Source: an uncultured Clostridium sp. (GTDB taxonomy: Bacteria; Bacillota; Clostridia; Clostridiales; Clostridiaceae). From it: a stretch of DNA of 24,958 nucleotides. Both the position numbers and the translations under genes were made by a program. The stretch is from positions 1-24,958 of the forward strand of contig UQQU01000049.1 in the NCBI GenBank assembly GCA_900543325.1. Direction: 5' to 3'. Below the pieces are notes generated by a model. It searched no databases and was not told the DNA's origin. It was given only the letters and a program-made list of their open reading frames with translations. Below are positions 24,222-24,958 of the stretch, in pieces (the first letter of the stretch is position 1; each line of letters opens with the position of its first letter).

Positions 24222-24935
24222 CTAATTACATAAATTTATAGCTTTCTTTAAATCAATATTTCCTGAATATAATGCTTTTCCTATAATTACCCCATATAAG
24301 TCTAAATCATTAAGCTTTTTAATATCATAATAATCCCTAACTCCACCAGATGCTGTAATATTAACAGATACATACTCTTTAAGTTGCTTTACCATAGATA
24401 TATTAGTCCCCTCTAAAGTTCCATCTTTACTTATATCAGTTAGAATTATATTTTTAACCCCTATTTCTTCCATTCTCTTGCAAAAGCCTATATAATGTGC
24501 ATCACTTTCTTCACGCCATCCCTTTGTACATATATACCCACCTTTACAATCGATCCCAACTGCAATTTTTTCTCCAAAATCTTTTACAACTCTAGAAATT
24601 AAATCTTCATCTTCTAAAGCTGATGTACCTAAAATAACTCTACTAACACCATGATTAATTAACTCTTCAACTTCTTTATACTTTCTAATGCCTCCACCAA
24701 CTTCTATTGGAATAGTAAGTTCTTTAAGTAAATTAAATATTATTTTTTTATTTACTAACTTTCCCTTTTTAGCACCATCTAAATCTACTAAGTGAATATA
24801 TTTTGCTCCATCCTTTTCAAAACATTTTGCTATATTAAGTATGTCATCCCCTACAACTTCTTTTTTCCTATAATCACCTTGATATAATCTAACTGCCTCC
24901 CCCCCAATTATATCTATTGCTGGAATTATAATCAT
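24222..24935 (-). CDS. hisA: ProFAR isomerase HisA
   Basis: HisA converts ProFAR to PRFAR by an Amadori rearrangement, the step before HisF. The 237-residue barrel keeps the catalytic aspartates D8 (PAIDIIGG) and D129 (VGIDCKGG) and the two phosphate sites (VGGGIRK, TASGGVRD). The half-barrel similarity to HisF is evident. ATG 24935 has a GGGAGG site at the window edge. The rest of the operon and its control region lie outside. Confidence 0.97.
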   Translation of the reverse strand: MIIIPAIDIIGGEAVRLYQGDYRKKEVVGDDILNIAKCFEKDGAKYIHLVDLDGAKKGKLVNKKIIFNLLKELTIPIEVGGGIRKYKEVEELINHGVSRVILGTSALEDEDLISRVVKDFGEKIAVGIDCKGGYICTKGWREESDAHYIGFCKRMEEIGVKNIILTDISKDGTLEGTNISMVKQLKEYVSVNITASGGVRDYYDIKKLNDLDLYGVIIGKALYSGNIDLKKAINLCN

Positions 24936-24958
24936 TTTATTACCTCCCCAAAATTCTT

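Overview
The window looks like a chromosomal segment of a low-GC Firmicute, most likely Clostridium sensu stricto. Supporting signs are the strongly AT-rich sequence and codon use, G-rich Shine-Dalgarno sites, several TTG/GTG starts, a SAM-I (S-box) riboswitch, a CtsR operator, a CymR-like regulator, and a pair of XRE-TPR regulators. The species cannot be named from the sequence. No rRNA, tRNA, CRISPR array, prophage or intact insertion sequence was seen. All but three genes are on the minus strand.

Layout, left to right. 1-321 is an edge region with an uncertain minus-strand reading frame, then the promoter of a plus-strand MFS transporter (322-1503). clpB (minus) follows, with a CtsR box over its -35. 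Diverging from it is a large AraC-type regulator (4354-6420) fused to a degenerate GH39-like domain. A 339-base gap (6421-6759) holds a terminator, a 32-codon Trp-rich small ORF and a long perfect hairpin. Then come two tandem XRE-TPR regulators, a YtxH-like small protein, RNase H1 with a viroplasmin-like N-terminus, and a DUF1232 protein.

Next is metN-metI-metQ, a methionine ABC importer, behind an S-box riboswitch whose P3 arm is enlarged by about 130-150 nt of repeat sequence. It is followed by a DUF503 protein, a GNAT acetyltransferase, an unrecognised 102-residue protein, a SEDS polymerase (FtsW/SpoVE type) paired with a PASTA-containing class B PBP, a TcyP-like cystine symporter with a CymR-like repressor upstream, a HAD phosphatase, and the end of a histidine operon (hisA-hisF-hisI-hisE; earlier genes lie beyond the right edge).

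Functional links: two sulfur-acquisition modules lie about 6 kb apart, methionine uptake under S-box control and cystine uptake next to CymR. The SEDS and PBP genes form a septal or spore peptidoglycan synthase pair. The his genes catalyse consecutive middle steps of histidine synthesis. Most of the window is ordinary housekeeping content. The least explained parts are the enlarged riboswitch arm, the small Trp-rich ORF beside the XRE-TPR pair, and the AraC-GH39 fusion.
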